Source of the DNA: a virus
IMG/VR virus record: IMGVR_UViG_3300037826_000057
Location: 1 to 64,000 of that record
DNA: 64,000 bases
Strand: one strand, 5' to 3'
Part shown: positions 44,951-54,900 of the stretch, piece after piece
Layout: each line of letters starts with the position of its first letter
How positions within the stretch are numbered: the first letter of the stretch is position 1
Program-made: the position numbers and the translations under genes
Notes under the pieces: model-generated
The model's input: only the letters and a program-made list of their open reading frames with translations
Database searches by the model: none
Told to the model about the DNA's origin: nothing

Positions 44951-47479
44951 TTACTGCCACATTACCCACACATTAACATATACTGTGTCTGTGCCACTCG
45001 TTTGGTCAATTGTAAGTTTGCCTGTGGAGTAAAGCGTTAAGTTAACCTGATTAGTTCCATCATTAAATATAGAAGATGTATCAGAACCAGAGCTTGGAGT
45101 GTCCAGAGCTAGCTCAGCGTTACTAGTGTTGCTCGATCTGTCGGTAGCAACAAAAAATGCATTAAGTCCATATTGCACATCATTACTCCCATCAGGAATA
45201 ATAGTAGTTTCCCCGCCTCCACTGACACTGCCTTCCCAGTAAAGGAACCCGCCGAAATCTTTGTAACCGTGCATAAGCCCTAATGGGTCAGTAGGCCCGA
45301 TGCCGATGTTACCATCGTGATTAATAGTCAAATATTCAGTAGGCCCACCACCCGTACCATTTTCTCGTGCATATAAACCAAACTTAAATCCCTCATTCCC
45401 ATTCGACCAATTCTCAGTAGCCTTAGCAACAAAGAATTTTCTAGGACTATCCCATTCCGTTCCGTCATAACCTTGTAAGGCGAAGTTTAAAATCTCATCC
45501 CCATCTTGAATGGCAGCCGGAGAGCCTAGAGTGCCCCTTGCTCTTTTTGCAATAAATCTAGGAATACTAACAAATGTATCGCCAGCGGTGGCTACTGTGA
45601 AGTCTAAAAGCCCTGAACTGCTATCTTCTCTTCTTAATGTAGCAACTTTATTATCACTTGTCACAACATCTAATTTCGCCCCCATCACCGCAATATCCCC
45701 AGCCGCATCAAACACAATTCGCTCATCGCTGGCACCAATGCCGATCCAAGCAGCATCTTGCATTTGAATATTATTTATACCGGTTATATTATCACTATCG
45801 TCTATAGAGATTCCACAATCTTGTAATGTATCAGTACCATCCCATCTAGCTATTGTATTATCTGTACCAAGCCCAGTTAAGTCCGTACCCCCGCCCCCAG
45901 CTCCAAGATCAGTCCAAGAACCGCCAGAATCTTTAAATTCTATATTTCCAGCATTATCTCTTAAACCATACCCCATAGAACCTTCAGTGGCACCCCAATT
46001 AATATAGGAATTAGTTGATAATTCTACATGATCAGTAAATATACACCGATCATCAAATGTTATATCTGGTGTATCACCACCGCCAGCACCAGGCGCAAAT
46101 CCAGCACTTATAGTACAATCAGAAATTGTAATGCCTTCTAAATCACCGCCAGCAAAAAAGTCTCCGAGAACAGCTAAATCAGTATGTGGATTTGTGGTTT
46201 TGATACCTAAACGCTTATCTGTAGTGTCCCAGTATAAGTTAGAATTATCTTCTGATAGTTCACCATCATCACTAGCAAATAATACTGAACCAGAAGTAAA
46301 TATATCTATTTCCCTATCAGTATCTACAAAGATACTACCTTCGGCTGCGTGGCTGCGCACAACCCAGCCTACGCGCATAGCAAAATTTGGGTGTGTTGGT
46401 TTTACATTTGTTAGTTCTCCAGGTGTAGTTGCACTTATGTATAACGTATCACCCGCAGACCAAGAAGAAGTATCTAGTTCTCTAACACGCCCATAGGTTG
46501 TTGCATACCCAACTGCATTATTATTAATAGTATTTTGGGTAACTACAGCAATCCCGCGCAAGGTGGATAAAGCATCTGCTTGTGCTAATTGTACTTGTGG
46601 GTTATCTCCAGTAGAACCAGAAACATATACAACATCACCATTATTTAGTGTAGAACCTTCTGCATTCTTAACCCTTATCAAGTTTTCATTTCCGATATTT
46701 AAAGTAATATCTTCATTATCATTATAGTAGGAAAGAGTATTACTCTCTGCAGAATAAAATAACCTGGCCTCTTGCCAATCCGGGTTAGGGTTTTGTGGTG
46801 TAAAATCAAGATAGTTTACAGCTCCACTAATGGTAGTACCGCCAGCACTTGTTAGACCGCCTAAAAATGGGCGTATATCTTTCTCAATGTATGCGCCCCA
46901 GTTCTCTGTATCCCAACCAATACCAGAAGCAGAAGGCGTTAATTGTAAGGTGCAAACCGGCAAACTCCCAGATGGTACAGAAGGTGCCTCTGGACTTACA
47001 GATTCAGTGCCAGTTTTAATATTTACCGTTCCACCAGATGTAAGATAAACCAGGTCTTTGCGGTTATTTGTACTGGGGGCAGAGATTGTACTGGTAATAG
47101 CACCATCAAATTCTAACCTTTCTGTATCAGAATAATGCCACACACCAGAAGCAACGTGTATAGACATATCTCTAGGTGTATTTGGGGTGGGTTCAAACCA
47201 TCTGGCAACTTTTTGCCAGTAGCGTATTCTATTTAAGTTATCAACCAGAGAAGAATGCCCTGAAGTAATAGGTGTTTGTGCTTCTGTAGTATCATAAGTC
47301 ACCAAGCGTTGATTAAGCTGGCCAATAACACCTCTCCAGGGTAACCCAGACCCACCAGCTGGGCCTTCATCGCCACCAAATACTAGCTTTCCACCCTGTA
47401 TAGCACCTAAAGTCTCTTCTCTTGTACGCGCTTCTATAAAATCTACTAATGTTTCACTAAATCTTCTAGTTTTGCTCAT
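44951..47479 (-). CDS. Tail fibre / receptor-binding protein
   Basis: 842 residues. Gly/Ser/Thr/Asn-rich beta structure; repeated NLYWDTTDKRLGI, TINHDGNIGIG and TDLTGLGTDN patterns typical of trimeric fibres. The segment NAEGSTLNNGDVVYVSGSTG is found in many fibre proteins. The N-terminus (KTRRFSETLVDFIEARTREE) probably attaches to the tail tip. Last large gene of the tail module; host recognition is the likely role. Confidence 0.75.
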   Translation of the reverse strand: MSKTRRFSETLVDFIEARTREETLGAIQGGKLVFGGDEGPAGGSGLPWRGVIGQLNQRLVTYDTTEAQTPITSGHSSLVDNLNRIRYWQKVARWFEPTPNTPRDMSIHVASGVWHYSDTERLEFDGAITSTISAPSTNNRKDLVYLTSGGTVNIKTGTESVSPEAPSVPSGSLPVCTLQLTPSASGIGWDTENWGAYIEKDIRPFLGGLTSAGGTTISGAVNYLDFTPQNPNPDWQEARLFYSAESNTLSYYNDNEDITLNIGNENLIRVKNAEGSTLNNGDVVYVSGSTGDNPQVQLAQADALSTLRGIAVVTQNTINNNAVGYATTYGRVRELDTSSWSAGDTLYISATTPGELTNVKPTHPNFAMRVGWVVRSHAAEGSIFVDTDREIDIFTSGSVLFASDDGELSEDNSNLYWDTTDKRLGIKTTNPHTDLAVLGDFFAGGDLEGITISDCTISAGFAPGAGGGDTPDITFDDRCIFTDHVELSTNSYINWGATEGSMGYGLRDNAGNIEFKDSGGSWTDLGAGGGGTDLTGLGTDNTIARWDGTDTLQDCGISIDDSDNITGINNIQMQDAAWIGIGASDERIVFDAAGDIAVMGAKLDVVTSDNKVATLRREDSSSGLLDFTVATAGDTFVSIPRFIAKRARGTLGSPAAIQDGDEILNFALQGYDGTEWDSPRKFFVAKATENWSNGNEGFKFGLYARENGTGGGPTEYLTINHDGNIGIGPTDPLGLMHGYKDFGGFLYWEGSVSGGGETTIIPDGSNDVQYGLNAFFVATDRSSNTSNAELALDTPSSGSDTSSIFNDGTNQVNLTLYSTGKLTIDQTSGTDTVYVNVWVMWQ

Positions 47480-47494
47480 AAATCATACCTCTAG

Positions 47495-49174
47495 TTAAGT
47501 TGTTTCACTTTCCACATAATCTGCACCTTCTATTTCCGTAATTTGAACATCGCTTGGTATACCATCACACCTATGTTCATAATTTTGTAGGTCATCTGTA
47601 AATTGAATCGCGCAAGACTGCCCTGTATTAGCACCAATAAATGTACCCGCCTCATTTAATGATGCTCCCATTGCACGATATATACACTTACTAGGCCAAG
47701 GTGTAGTTGATTCCCTTGTTATAGAATCTGCACTACCTGGTGCTGTGTAGAATGCACCTTGCCCACCATTAACAGTTACAAACTGTGTACCACTTCCAGA
47801 AGCTAAAAGTGGTGGAGTTTTTAAATCCGTAATGACAGAACCAGATGGTAAATTGGGTAAAACTGTTTGTGCATTTGGCCACCCACTATATAATACACAT
47901 TGTTTATAAGGCCCCAAAGTACCATATAAATAGACTTTACCTTGCATCTCCGCGTGAGGGTAAATATACCCAGAACCAGGAGCAACAAACCCTATACCAG
48001 AAGCTAGTGTATTTGCTTCTACTTCTAACATTATAGGTGATGTAGCTGGATATACACTACCTGTGACATATAGCTGAGTTCCAGCTCTGTCTAACCCCCT
48101 TGGTTTCACAGGAAAATCTAAATCTGGATTGCGTTTCCAAACACTAAGCCAATCTGTCCCGTCATTATCTGAATAACTTACTATCACAAATGTACCGTGA
48201 AATGTTATACACCCTGCTTTATCATTAATAGTATTAATATCATCACGCGATATGGTACCATCCATATCTGTATCACGGTAAACATTTACACTAGTACCGT
48301 CTTCATCGACAATAAACCTTTTACCATCAAAATCTACTCCAAAAGGTGCTTGGGCAATACGTGGTTTATCTACAAATGTACTTACACCGTAAGGTGTATA
48401 ATCCGCTTCTTCAAATTGATTCTTTGTATAAGCTAAATCTCCATTTGAATCCCGCGTCCAAAATTTATGGTCACAACCCCAGGCCGGTGCTAAAAAACTA
48501 CCATAAGGTGCCGTATCTTTTATTTCCCAATTTGAAAGCCCAAATCTAATATAGTCATCTTCGTTTATACTAAATTCATATCGTGAAAAACTAGCTAATT
48601 GACTTTCAGAGAATGGTCTCACACTACAAACGTAACCAAATTTTGGTATAAATTCCTGACGCCATGAGTTTCCACCATCAAAGGAAACCCATACGCCATA
48701 GTAGTCCTCATAACTTAACGTTTGATACAAAACACCATTATATGAATTTAAATCTCTAATTTTCCATTCATCTGGGTGACTGTCTGAGACTTCATTATGC
48801 GAATCAAATAATAGAGTTGGTTGTCCATCTTCCTCTCTTATTCTATAAATTTGAGCAGCTACATAAGTTGTTCTATCATAACCATCAATCTCTTCCCATT
48901 GTACGTTGACTGCCGTCAAAATATGTGCATTACAAAAGGTCATTTGACTATATGGTCTAACAGTCACAAATTCTTCATCAAAATCATCATAATGATCTGT
49001 GGTATATTCCTGTACTCTAATTTCTGTTAGGTTTTTACTAAACATATTAAATTTATAAAAATATTGTATGCCAGAATGAATATAAATACTACCAGTACTA
49101 TCATCTGGAGCAATCCGAATTCTATCTAACAGCACCGGGGCTTCAAAACGCGTTATTTCTGTATAAGTAGCCAT
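47495..49174 (-). CDS. Tail-tip protein with beta-propeller (BNR-like) repeats
   Basis: 559 residues. Contains Asp-box/BNR-type words such as YGVWVSFDGGNSW and long runs of strands, and an EF-hand-like loop DTDMDGTISRDD near residue 305 that could bind calcium. Starts exactly at the stop of the hub gene upstream. Probably a side fibre or tip protein that binds sugars; specificity unknown. Confidence 0.6.
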   Translation of the reverse strand: MATYTEITRFEAPVLLDRIRIAPDDSTGSIYIHSGIQYFYKFNMFSKNLTEIRVQEYTTDHYDDFDEEFVTVRPYSQMTFCNAHILTAVNVQWEEIDGYDRTTYVAAQIYRIREEDGQPTLLFDSHNEVSDSHPDEWKIRDLNSYNGVLYQTLSYEDYYGVWVSFDGGNSWRQEFIPKFGYVCSVRPFSESQLASFSRYEFSINEDDYIRFGLSNWEIKDTAPYGSFLAPAWGCDHKFWTRDSNGDLAYTKNQFEEADYTPYGVSTFVDKPRIAQAPFGVDFDGKRFIVDEDGTSVNVYRDTDMDGTISRDDINTINDKAGCITFHGTFVIVSYSDNDGTDWLSVWKRNPDLDFPVKPRGLDRAGTQLYVTGSVYPATSPIMLEVEANTLASGIGFVAPGSGYIYPHAEMQGKVYLYGTLGPYKQCVLYSGWPNAQTVLPNLPSGSVITDLKTPPLLASGSGTQFVTVNGGQGAFYTAPGSADSITRESTTPWPSKCIYRAMGASLNEAGTFIGANTGQSCAIQFTDDLQNYEHRCDGIPSDVQITEIEGADYVESETT

Positions 49175-50529
49175 TACAATACCTTCTTGTTAGTCCAAGT
49201 CAAACCTTTATCCGTTGACTTGTATATCCAAATTCCATGAAAGTTAACATCCCCTGCTAAACAATATACATAACCATCAGGATCAACCACAACACCGGGC
49301 CAATATAAATCTGATTCCACTACACCTGCATCTTGGTCAGATGGTGTACCCATAGTTTGTTTTTCCCAAGAATCTCCACTATCCATTGTCGAATATATTC
49401 CACCCTCACAAGCTGCCCATACCTCTTTATCATCTGGTACAGCAATATCATAAACCTTAGTATTATTTAAAGCTGTTTGTGCCCACGTCGTTCCGTCTGT
49501 TGTCTTATATACACCTTTACCCCAAGTTCCAGCATATAATGGTGATAAAGGTTCGGGGGGTACATGTTCCCTGTCCCAGCCCCAAAATCTTCCAAATTTT
49601 TCATCTAAAGTAAGTTCTACTGTATATCCGCTATCTGAATTATAAGTTGAAGTAAGACCTGTTATTAAGCAATCAGACCTGCTATATCCAGAAGTTGGTT
49701 CGTACACATCTACAGTTTGTGCAATTTTATAATCAGGATTGCCCTGCATCTCTATAATTTTTACATCCAGGGGTTTAGAAAAATGTTCAACCATATCTTC
49801 CGCTATATCTTCAGCTAGAGCGGGGTTATGTATTTGTCCCGTACCAGCTGCTGCAGTACGCACTTCTCCCGGTAATAAATAACTATTACTTTTATATTCT
49901 TCAACTGCAAAACCATTACCAAATACTACAACTCTATTTCTTAAAGTAGAATCACTAAATTTTCTTTCAAAACTAATAAAATTTCTAAGTGTATGGTCAG
50001 GTGTTTGCTTGCGGTACACCTCATGGATATTAACAGAACCATCATGATTAGCAAATACTTGATAAGGTGTCATCTCTAAAGTAGTTGTTATTGCTTGCCA
50101 AGCATTTACCCGTGACCATCCATATCCAGGATAAACTTTGGTTTCAGTATAAATATTTGTATCTACATTTGAAATTCCACTTTTATTTAAAAATTTTGTA
50201 ATCCATGCAACTGTGTTTTCCCCATCAGAAGTGTAATTATCTGTTAACCAGTAATCGTCTGTGCGAATAAGAACATCACTACAAATTAATGTGGAATCAA
50301 CCGGCATGCGCTTTTTAACACGCTCTTGGGTATAACCTGTAAATACTAGTGTCCCACACTCATAAAATTCTACATCTTGATAGGGTTCAATAGTAATTGG
50401 TAAGTCTGGTGCCATCTGTAATTCTAATTCAGCGATAGGATTTATCAGACTATGCTTGCGACTACTTGAGACCACATAGTCTGATAAATCGTTTCCATCA
50501 ACTTTTAATGTAATAGTAGGATTTCGCAT
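49174..50529 (-). CDS. Tail hub protein fused to a propeller-like extension
   Basis: 451 residues. The N-terminal ~330 residues are a gp27/gp44-like hub: strand-rich start with DGNDLSDYVVSSSRKHS, VFTGYTQERV, and TLRNRVVVFGNGFAVEEY, shared with the adjacent gene (NLRNRVVVFGKDGIKAEA). The C-terminus adds BNR-like repeats (WGKGVYKTTDGTTWAQ, GGIYSTMDSGDSWEK, IYKSTDKGLTW). Hub duplication plus decoration suggests a composite tail tip. Confidence 0.7.
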   Translation of the reverse strand: MRNPTITLKVDGNDLSDYVVSSSRKHSLINPIAELELQMAPDLPITIEPYQDVEFYECGTLVFTGYTQERVKKRMPVDSTLICSDVLIRTDDYWLTDNYTSDGENTVAWITKFLNKSGISNVDTNIYTETKVYPGYGWSRVNAWQAITTTLEMTPYQVFANHDGSVNIHEVYRKQTPDHTLRNFISFERKFSDSTLRNRVVVFGNGFAVEEYKSNSYLLPGEVRTAAAGTGQIHNPALAEDIAEDMVEHFSKPLDVKIIEMQGNPDYKIAQTVDVYEPTSGYSRSDCLITGLTSTYNSDSGYTVELTLDEKFGRFWGWDREHVPPEPLSPLYAGTWGKGVYKTTDGTTWAQTALNNTKVYDIAVPDDKEVWAACEGGIYSTMDSGDSWEKQTMGTPSDQDAGVVESDLYWPGVVVDPDGYVYCLAGDVNFHGIWIYKSTDKGLTWTNKKVL

Positions 50530-50556
50530 TATTTAACTCGTATTCCTTAACTTGCG

Positions 50557-51555
50557 TTATTTAACCAAGTCCATAGACATTGAATATCCTTCTTCAGCAG
50601 AAAGTCGATGATTTATTGCATAAACAAACCATAAATCATTATTACCAGTATAACTTTCATTCACTAAAACTGTATCTCTAACTCTAATATTTGGGTCGCC
50701 TTCTGCATCAATACGCATAAACTCTGTTAGTCTGTTATATAAATTTAAATTATAACTAGCTGCATCATCTGCCATAGATTGCTGGTCAATTAACTCGCTA
50801 GACACTATAGCGGTTTTATAGAAAGTGCTTGGTGTATTTGGTAAATATGGGCTGGAAGTTTTCGCTTCAGCTTTTATTCCATCTTTTCCAAACACAACTA
50901 CCCTATTTCTTAAGTTATCAGTATTATAACCATAATCAACCAATATAATATTACCGGAATCTCCAGTAGTAAATTCATGCGCATCTGAAGTTTTACCCTC
51001 AGCAGGTTCTGGTAAAACCCTAGAAAAATAAACAACATCATCCTCTGCATAACAATTATAAGCTAAAATATGGCAAATAGTTCTAATTGCATCCCAAGTT
51101 GACATTAAATTAAATTCTGCTGGCCCCTGTACACCAAAAGTGTAATTACTAGTATCCAAGTCAAAACTAGCGTAAGCATCAATTTGAGCTTCACTTAAGA
51201 GGTCAGAAATTAAATTTTCTGCTTGAATATTGCGCCTACTCCAGGGATTTTCAATATTAGGTGAAACCAACCAATGCTCAGTTGCTAGTTTCATTACATC
51301 TCTTCCACTTATTTCATAAGTTCCCGGCAAGCGTGTATATACAATTTCATCGACAAACCCAGAAAAGATTGTAGTATGGTTATTATCAAATCCCATATCT
51401 ATGGTAATTTCATCGTTTAATGTGACATCTTTAGTATCCTCTACTGTAATAGTGCACCTTGAACAAGTTTGCTTATGTCCCTCTTGCACCTCTACCTCAA
51501 GTATGTCCAAAGACTGTGCACCAATTGTCACATCAGCATACAAATCACGAATCAT
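50557..51555 (-). CDS. Tail hub protein (paralogue of the next gene)
   Basis: 332 residues without the propeller. ITIDMGFDNNHTTIFSGFVD, then SGRDVMKLATEHWL, NLRNRVVVFGKDG and DTVLVNESYTG follow the layout of phage hub/late-control (gpD-like) proteins. Overlaps the preceding small gene by 11 bases. Confidence 0.7.
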   Translation of the reverse strand: MIRDLYADVTIGAQSLDILEVEVQEGHKQTCSRCTITVEDTKDVTLNDEITIDMGFDNNHTTIFSGFVDEIVYTRLPGTYEISGRDVMKLATEHWLVSPNIENPWSRRNIQAENLISDLLSEAQIDAYASFDLDTSNYTFGVQGPAEFNLMSTWDAIRTICHILAYNCYAEDDVVYFSRVLPEPAEGKTSDAHEFTTGDSGNIILVDYGYNTDNLRNRVVVFGKDGIKAEAKTSSPYLPNTPSTFYKTAIVSSELIDQQSMADDAASYNLNLYNRLTEFMRIDAEGDPNIRVRDTVLVNESYTGNNDLWFVYAINHRLSAEEGYSMSMDLVK

Positions 51556-51889
51556 CTTTTGTAATCTCCATTGTTACTCTATATACCGGTGTATTCCTAC
51601 TAATATCCTGTAAACGCTCCGCTTCAAAGTTATGTATATAAATATCACCTTGCGCTCCCTGGTCAGAAGTTAAAGAAATACCAGAAGCATTGTTAATAAT
51701 AGGTAAAATTCTTGAGGAATACCCACTAAAAACTACAAATGTAATATCGCGTTTATAACTTTTTCTTCCAGCGTCATGAATAATAGTCTTATTAGAATCT
51801 AATATATCTATTTCACTACTTCTACGCTCTACCTTCCAACCAGTGTCCTGTTCAACATAAATTCTTTCTCCATTAAGATACCAAGCCAT
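51545..51889 (-). CDS. Small tail protein after the tape measure
   Basis: 114 residues, all-beta (MAWYLNGERIYVEQDTGWKV ... YKRDITFVVFSGYSSRI). Position between tape measure and hubs, plus size, suggests a distal-tail or LysM-less adaptor protein. No sequence motif proves it. Confidence 0.55.
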   Translation of the reverse strand: MAWYLNGERIYVEQDTGWKVERRSSEIDILDSNKTIIHDAGRKSYKRDITFVVFSGYSSRILPIINNASGISLTSDQGAQGDIYIHNFEAERLQDISRNTPVYRVTMEITKDDS

Positions 51890-51936
51890 ATCTACCTCCT
51901 AATATTATTGTCGCCCGCCATTAGTATTTCCTAATA

Positions 51937-54900
51937 TTACCGTGTGCCGGTTCTATTACCATCTGAGCGCAGAGTGGAAATTAACGCTCTCTCCAATACG
52001 CGCTTAACATATGTAGCAATAACTCTACCATCAAGTGTAACCGTATTCTGTATTGTAAAATTACCTTGCATATCTGGTATGTCAACTTTTACCTGTTGAG
52101 GTTGTTGTGGTGCGGGACTATGCAATGCCTTCTTTCCACCTTGCTCAGGCCCCATTATATATTGCTGCCATAAAGCAGTAATTTTATTTAAGGCTTCAGT
52201 AAAACCAGTAGCCCCACCTTCACTCTTTTTCAAATCTTCTTCAACATCCGGCGGTGTCCAAGCACCTGGCTGGAATATATTTTCCCAGCCTCCTCCTGGT
52301 GTTACTTTCATTGCATCATCAACCATATAATCTGGGCGTTGTGGTTGTGCCGATGTATCACCAGGATGCCAATATTGTTCGCGCATCCAATCAGGTTCTT
52401 CTTTTCTAGGTTGAGGTATATTCTCATGCCTAGAACCTGCCTGCATTTTATCTATACCTTCGCTTACATAATCACCTAAATTAGCCAAATTTTGAATATC
52501 TGATTCAACTAAGAATTGCCCAAGCGGGTTTTCAGATTGCATCCCTGTAAATACTTCTTCCCAGGGGTCTTCAAACTTATCAATCAAAGTTAATGCTCCC
52601 TGGCGATCCCAATCTTGGGCTGGTGGTGGGGTATAACCTTGTTCTCTAAGTACAGCAATAATTTCTTGCAACCTAGCAGCTTGTGTTTGCGATATACCCA
52701 GACTTTCTGCTAGCTGTTGTGTGGTCATTTCTGTATTTTGTGCTGTTTGCTCAGTTGGTGGTTGTAGTGCTTGCAATTCAGGTAATTCTGGATACCCACC
52801 GCCCTCACCTTCTTGATAGAACATTGAAGTAAGTGGTACCCAGAATCTTGAACCAGATGGAATATTCCACATACCTTCTAATTGCTTTTCTTCAGTTTCC
52901 TTTATGTCCTGCAATGTGAAAAGCATTGCCTGGTTTGTAGAATACAATCTTTGTAAAGTATTATTCTCACCTAATAATAAGTTGAATTGCTCACCTTCTT
53001 CTTGTAAGTATTGTTGAGGCGATTGCCCACGCAAGCGTGATAGATATTCAACCCAATATCTATTTCTACGTGCAATTTCACCCATTTTACTGGGGTCAAC
53101 ATCTTGCAAGCGTTTAACATTAAATGCATCTTCTTGCGAACTCTTTAAATCTTTAAACTCAGTTTTAGCAGCGTCAACAAACTGTTTCATTACATCTTCA
53201 ACCCATTGGAAATTTTCACCAGCAAGTGCAGCCCATTTTTCAATATCCTCAAACGCACTATCTGGTATACCAAGTTCTTCTGCAAATTGTGTTTGAAGTT
53301 CGCGTGCTTTAGCCAGAACTTGGTCAAATTCTTTTTGGGTCAATTCACTAAAATCAGAATATCCCGGAATACCACCAAATTGTGCTTGCTGTGTTTCCTG
53401 ACGCAATCTATCTAGAATAGGCTTAAATTCTTCTACAGCCAAAGCCCGCTGTTGTTCTAGTCTGCGTTGCTCTGCTGCTAATGCTGCTCTTTTTTCAGCA
53501 TTTTCTACTTCTTTTAATTGTTTGCGTAAATCTTCTAAACGCGCATCATATTGTGCAATTGCTAATGCCTGGTCAGTAATAAATTGCACATTCTCATCTG
53601 ACCAGTCTGCCATTTCTGTACCTATTTGTGTATAAGTAGAAGCTGCATCTTGAATAACACTATTATTGGCTTCTGCTGACCTTGTGTATGCATCCCAAAT
53701 AGGTAACATTTGATTTACCAGGGAAGTCATACGCTCTATTTTATTGTTATAGGCACTTGCACTTTCAATTTCCCCAGACGCGAATTCAAAAGGCATCTCT
53801 TCACGCTCTTCTTCAAAAGCTGACATCAAGCCGGGTTCAAATTGTTGTTGATAGCCTAAATATCTTTTTTGGGTTTTAGAAGCACCAAAACCAAAATCAA
53901 TCTCTTGACCCTCTAATTCAGTAATTTCCTTATTTAATTCCCTAATAACTTCTTGCATCTCTTCTACTTGGGCAATTTCTGGTGGAGCAATACCTAAAAT
54001 TTTACGTGCAAATTTACCACCAAAGCCAACACTACTAAGTGTTGACATAACAGTCATAAGCTTACCCAGACCACCTTCTATGTCACCAAGATTTTGTTGA
54101 TATTCTTCAAGATTTTCACTGTTCCAAGAAACAAGTCTACCAACACGCACCCAATTCTTAGCAAAACCAAGTAATCCGCCCCCGCCTGGTTTGGTTACTT
54201 CCTCAAACCTTTGTTTTAATTCTGCTCTTCTAGCAACAAGCTCTTCACGCGAAGCTCCAGAAATATCTTTCTGAAGCAGGTCTTGTAACTCACCGCTTTT
54301 TTGCACATAACCAACAAATGCTTCTGCAATAGCTGCACCAACCAATGAACCACCAGGCCCACCAACAAGCCCACCAAGAATGGCACCAACGACACTACCG
54401 CCAAATCTACCTGCAGCTTGGTCTAAATCTTCACGCCCCATAGCAGCTTTCGCTAAATGTGTAGCACCTACTGCTAATCCTGGGCCAGCCATATTCAAGG
54501 TCTTCAAACCAATATATTTAGCACGCTCACCTAAAGACATACTAACTTGATTTGAATATTGGCGCTTTTTAGATAAATTAGCCAATGCACCCGCACCAAT
54601 AGTACCACTACCAAAACCCAGGCGCTGAGGGATAGCAAACTCCCTACCTAACGCCCAAGCACTACCAACTCCTGCTAATGCGGTAGCTGTTGGCCCAAGT
54701 ACATCAATAAGGTTATTTAAAGCATCAACTAATGCTGTTACAGAATCAACTGCATCAGTAAGAAAATCAATAAATCCACCCTCATTACCTAAAGTTTGTC
54801 CTAAGGATTTAAAGCTGTTATTTAATTCTTTTAAGGCCTGGCGAAGTGTATCAGTCTTTTTACCTAAAGCTTCCTGAGCATCGCCCTGAGCATTTGTACT

